Assembly: GCA_963933885.1 (NCBI GenBank)
Contig: CAWVWF010000160.1
Span: 1 to 8,522, forward strand
Length of the DNA stretch: 8,522 nucleotides
Source: CAWVWF01 sp963933885
Lineage (GTDB): Bacteria; Bacteroidota; Bacteroidia; Flavobacteriales_C; GCA-002722245
Direction: 5' to 3'
Shown: one piece after another, positions 6,310-8,522 of the stretch
Layout of the letters: every line of letters begins with the position of its first letter
Position numbering within the stretch: the first letter of the stretch is position 1
Position numbers and translations under genes: made by a program
Notes under the pieces: generated by a model
What the model saw: only the letters and a program-made list of their open reading frames with translations
Databases searched by the model: none
What the model was told of the DNA's origin: nothing

Positions 6310-7584
6310 TTATTTTAATTTGTTTAATTCAGTATCAGATTTTGTTTTCCATTCAGAGTTTAAATGACTTGAAATTGTAAAGTGTTTTTTAGCAAGATCG
6401 TTCTTGTTTAATTCTAAGTAAGATTTTCCAATTAGGTAACTCGCTTCATAGTATTCTTTAGTAGTTTCTTTTTTAACGTCTGAAAGTTGCTGAATAGCCA
6501 AATTCCAGTCTTTACTTTTGTAAGCTTGTTTACCTAGATAGAAAGGGCTGGGGGCTTTTTCTGAGATTTCTTCTTTTAGAATTTTACTAGAAGTGGATCT
6601 CTCTTTGTTTTTGTTTACTTTCTTTTTTCTGTCTGCAAGTTGAATATTTTGAGATTCAAATTCTATTTCGTCAGATGAAACTTCAATTGGTTCTGAAGGG
6701 GTTTTATCTGAATCATAAGAGTCGACGATGAATTCATCTTTTAATTGTCCAACCTTATCTTTATGTAAGTTGTTTTCAGTTGCTAGATTGTTATTCGAAT
6801 TAATTTTTTTTTCAGTTTCAATTCTATTGATGTTTTCAACTTCAACTTCAACTTCATCTTCTTGAGGGCTAGATGATTTTACATCTAATTTATATGATCC
6901 AACTGAAATTTCATTTGAATTATCGTCAATTATTATTATTTCTGTTTTCTCATCTTTTTTTAACTCTTCGAATTCACTTTTTCTTTCTTCTGTAATCTTG
7001 TCTTCTTTTTGAACTTCTTTAACTGGTGACCAAGAGTAAGTGAAGTCGTCTTTGGAAGTTGTAGGAATACTTTCTTTTTCTGCTTTAATTGTAAGAGGTT
7101 TCTTGATGTTAGCCTTTTTGTCTTTACTGAAGTATTGTTTCCTTTCTACAGTTATTGTTTCTTCTTTTATTGAATGCAAAAGCTCCTGATTTAATTTAAT
7201 AGTATCAAAATTAGCTTTGGGACTTAAATGTTTTTTTACTTCAGGACTTTTGAAATTTGATGCAGTATTACTGTTGTTATTAATTTTAGACGTATTATTA
7301 AACATGAAAACGATCAAGATAGACGCAGCTATCGCGCTGATGTAGTAAATTAAATTCGATCTTTTTTTACTGAAATCTTCTTTTAATTTAATGAACTCTG
7401 AGACGCTATTTTTATTTGTTTCAAACCCTTCTATTGCATCAGAGCAAAATTTGCAATCAATATTGTGTTGTTCAACTTCGTTTCTTTGAATATTAGAAAG
7501 TTCCTTATTAACATACTTGAGCAATACATTTTCAGAAATGCATGCAGATGAACTAAAGATTGTATGTAGTTTATTTTTCGTCAT
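6310..7584 (-). CDS. Membrane anti-sigma factor with zinc-binding (ZAS-like) N-terminus and C-terminal TPR-like region
   Basis: The 424-residue protein has C15, H40, C44 and C47 in the arrangement C-x24-H-x3-C-x2-C, close to that of zinc-binding anti-sigma domains such as RsrA (C-x25-H-x3-C-x2-C). A single membrane helix (about 78-96, LIYYISAIAASILIVFMF) is preceded by KKRSN, so the N-terminus is cytoplasmic and the rest periplasmic. Residues 97-345 are a low-complexity linker rich in Lys, Glu, Ser and Asn, including an acidic stretch (EDEVEVEVE, 242-250). Residues about 347-416 look like two TPR units (YLGKQAYKSKDWNLAIQQL; YLIGKSYLELNKNDLAKKHF). The ATG lies inside the 3' end of the ECF sigma gene (14-bp overlap) with AAGAAG just before it, so the two are translationally coupled. 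By family knowledge the N-terminal domain would hold the sigma factor inactive until an envelope signal releases it; the TPR part may sense or bind a partner. The signal is unknown. Confidence 0.82.
   Translation of the reverse strand: MTKNKLHTIFSSSACISENVLLKYVNKELSNIQRNEVEQHNIDCKFCSDAIEGFETNKNSVSEFIKLKEDFSKKRSNLIYYISAIAASILIVFMFNNTSKINNNSNTASNFKSPEVKKHLSPKANFDTIKLNQELLHSIKEETITVERKQYFSKDKKANIKKPLTIKAEKESIPTTSKDDFTYSWSPVKEVQKEDKITEERKSEFEELKKDEKTEIIIIDDNSNEISVGSYKLDVKSSSPQEDEVEVEVENINRIETEKKINSNNNLATENNLHKDKVGQLKDEFIVDSYDSDKTPSEPIEVSSDEIEFESQNIQLADRKKKVNKNKERSTSSKILKEEISEKAPSPFYLGKQAYKSKDWNLAIQQLSDVKKETTKEYYEASYLIGKSYLELNKNDLAKKHFTISSHLNSEWKTKSDTELNKLK
6835..6858. repeat. Short hexanucleotide tandem repeat in the anti-sigma linker
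   Basis: TTCAAC is repeated three times (6835-6852), followed by the near copy TTCATC (6853-6858). On the coding strand the units are GTTGAA, encoding the alternating Val-Glu run of the linker (residues 244-250). The unit is a multiple of three, so copy-number change would lengthen or shorten the linker without shifting the frame. Confidence 0.6.
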
Positions 7585-8134
7585 TCTTCTTATTCAGGCA
7601 AATCATTAAGTTTCTTTTACCATTCTGAATGTAGCTTTTTACTTTTTTTAAAGCATAACCAGTTTGATCTACAATTTCATTATAACATTGTTCTTGAAGG
7701 TAAAATCGTTCAATACAGTTTTTTTGAAACTCCTTTAGCTCTTTTACACAGTCTTCTAAATGAATCAGTAATTCTTCTTTTTCAATGGATAGATGTTGAT
7801 CTTCGCTTGATTCCATAAGAGTTATTGAATCTTGCTTGAAATTATTAGCTTTTTTTGATTGCCTTTTCTCATCCCGAAGGATCTGCATACAGTGATTATA
7901 TGTAACTCTATAAAGCCAGCTTTTAAAATGTTCAACTTCATGTTTTAGCAATGCTTTAGTAAGTAGTTCATAAATTTCCATTACGGCATCCTTACTCTTT
8001 TCTTCGTTTTTAAGGTATTTCAAACATGAGCCATATATAAGATGCATATACTTTTTGAATAGCTTTCCTAGGGCATCTTGATTTCCACCCTTGTACTCTC
8101 GAATAAGTTCTATGTCTGAATGTATTGCTTTCAA
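7571..8134 (-). CDS. ECF-type RNA polymerase sigma-70 factor
   Basis: The 187-residue protein has the two-domain ECF layout. Region 2 is at about 8-92: IELIREYKGGNQDALGKLFK, then HLIYGSCLKYLKNEEKSKDAV, and HFKSWLYRVTYNHCMQILRD for polymerase contact and -10 recognition. A linker with many charged residues follows. Region 4 is at about 123-178, with the helix-turn-helix QCYNEIVDQTGYALKKVKSY. Both domains are near usual length. The start is a TTG (8134-8132): an in-frame TAA lies four codons upstream, with no ATG or GTG between, and the first internal ATG (residue 30) would remove part of region 2. A rare start might keep sigma output below that of the ATG-started anti-sigma gene, which overlaps its 3' end by 14 bp. 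It should redirect polymerase to envelope or stress promoters, perhaps including its own. A candidate promoter lies at 8180-8209. The regulon cannot be read from this window. Confidence 0.9.
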   Translation of the reverse strand: MKAIHSDIELIREYKGGNQDALGKLFKKYMHLIYGSCLKYLKNEEKSKDAVMEIYELLTKALLKHEVEHFKSWLYRVTYNHCMQILRDEKRQSKKANNFKQDSITLMESSEDQHLSIEKEELLIHLEDCVKELKEFQKNCIERFYLQEQCYNEIVDQTGYALKKVKSYIQNGKRNLMICLNKKNDEK

Positions 8135-8179
8135 CCGATAGCTAAGTTATGTAATTGGTTGTAAACATTGAAATTTTAG

Positions 8180-8209
8180 GAAAAATACATGAACGGTAAT
8201 TATATTCAA
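8180..8209 (-). promoter_or_regulatory. Candidate promoter of the ECF sigma/anti-sigma operon
   Basis: On the minus strand, TTG (8209-8207) is followed by 19 bases and TATTTTTC (8187-8180), one mismatch from TTG-N19-TAnnTTTG. It would give a leader of about 40 bases before the TTG start codon at 8134. The TTG lies inside the 12-bp palindrome. An ECF-specific promoter elsewhere in 8135-8251 cannot be excluded. Confidence 0.42.
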
Positions 8210-8229
8210 TATTGAAATAATTATTTTTG
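8200..8229 (+). promoter_or_regulatory. Candidate promoter of the 62-residue gene
   Basis: TATTTTTG (8222-8229) is a full match to the Bacteroidota -7 box. A weak -33 element, TTA (8200-8202, one mismatch from TTG), lies 19 bases upstream. Transcription would start roughly 45 bases before the ATG at 8279. The spacer contains the palindrome 8205-8216, which also covers the -33 element of the opposing promoter. Confidence 0.45.
8205..8216. repeat. Perfect 12-bp palindrome between divergent promoters
   Basis: TTCAATATTGAA reads identically on both strands. It is centred in the 144-bp region between the ECF sigma start (8134) and the small gene (8279), and overlaps elements of both candidate promoters. 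The position suits a dimeric regulator's operator, but AT-rich DNA produces such palindromes by chance fairly often. Confidence 0.45.
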
Positions 8230-8278
8230 TAAGGCAACGTTACTTAATTAGGTGCGTCTTCAAGAAAATTACTACACT

Positions 8279-8467
8279 ATGACAATTCGAAATTTTAAGG
8301 AACACAATATTGCACTTAATGAGATTTCTTCTTGGTTAGAAAAAGGAGATTTTAGTAAAGAAACCTTTGGTGAAATTGAAAGCGTAATTGTAGCTGTAGA
8401 AAGCTATATGGGAATGCCTTTACCGGCAAAAAGATTCATTGAATCTAATTGCCAGATAGAAGCTTAA
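8279..8467 (+). CDS. Small protein of 62 residues, unknown function
   Basis: I do not recognise this protein. From the ATG at 8279 it has 62 residues, no signal peptide and no membrane segment. It is mildly acidic and probably mainly helical (NIALNEISSWLEKGDF, TFGEIESVIVAVESYMG), with a Pro-containing turn (MPLPAKRF) and one Cys near the end. The frame is open upstream to a GTG at 8252, but the ATG is preferred because the nine extra residues (MRLQENYYT) look unstructured and ATG is the commoner start. It is divergent from the ECF sigma operon with a good -7 box upstream, and ends 3 bp before the stop of a convergent gene. It may be a target or accessory of the ECF system, but position is the only evidence. 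Confidence 0.6.
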   Translation: MTIRNFKEHNIALNEISSWLEKGDFSKETFGEIESVIVAVESYMGMPLPAKRFIESNCQIEA

Positions 8468-8470
8468 TAA

Positions 8471-8522
8471 TTATCCTTTTTCGTCTAAAGAAATTTGTAG
8501 TTGTTCAAATAAATCTAAATCT
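8471..8522 (-). CDS. C-terminal end of a gene running off the window
   Basis: The minus strand reads in an open frame from the window edge to TAA at 8473-8471, giving 16 residues: DLDLFEQLQISLDEKG. The acidic, leucine-rich composition and the tight convergent fit (3 bp from the stop of the 62-residue gene) suggest the true C-terminus of a protein whose body lies outside. Too little is visible to name it. Confidence 0.45.
   Translation of the reverse strand, partial: DLDLFEQLQISLDEKG

Noticed and set aside
8252..8281. GTG start nine codons upstream of the 62-residue gene
   Set aside because: No convincing ribosome binding site or conserved-looking residues lie before the ATG at 8279; the GTG remains possible but is less likely.

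Overview
The window looks like chromosomal DNA from a member of the Bacteroidota, most likely of the Flavobacteriales type. It is AT-rich. It carries a short (290-residue) primary sigma factor with the typical Bacteroidota N-terminus, a CarboxypepD_reg-like/plug/beta-barrel outer-membrane receptor, and several candidate promoters of the Bacteroidota form (TTG, about 19 bp, TAnnTTTG) rather than the E. coli form. No mobile element, CRISPR array, tRNA or rRNA was seen.

Layout. Positions 1-504 (+) hold the 3' part of an outer-membrane beta-barrel gene that is cut by an in-frame TAA at 352-354; the same frame stays open for another 49 codons to a second TAA at 502-504. Two bases later begins a 797-residue outer-membrane receptor (507-2900). 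It converges, with only 11 bp between stops, on a saccharopine dehydrogenase-like oxidoreductase (2912-4255, -). A 162-bp divergent intergenic region leads to rpoD (4418-5290, +), which ends in a strong rho-independent terminator (5315-5352). Next is a SanA-family membrane protein (5437-6102, +), whose 3' end overlaps a convergent 64-residue two-helix membrane protein (6068-6262, -).

The right part is a cell-surface signalling unit on the minus strand. An ECF sigma factor (7571-8134, TTG start) overlaps by 14 bp a 424-residue membrane anti-sigma factor (6310-7584). That protein has a cytoplasmic Cys/His zinc site, one membrane helix, a long charged linker and a C-terminal TPR-like region. Divergent from it is an unrecognised 62-residue protein (8279-8467, +). 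The two transcription units appear to share a compact control region with back-to-back candidate promoters around a perfect 12-bp palindrome. The last 52 bp hold the C-terminal codons of another minus-strand gene that runs off the window.

How the genes may work together: only the ECF sigma/anti-sigma pair and the barrel/receptor pair at the left edge are clearly linked by arrangement. The remaining genes look like ordinary housekeeping neighbours. The most notable points are the interrupted barrel gene, the TPR-tailed anti-sigma factor, and the palindrome-centred divergent promoter. All family assignments come from reading motifs by eye, with no database search.
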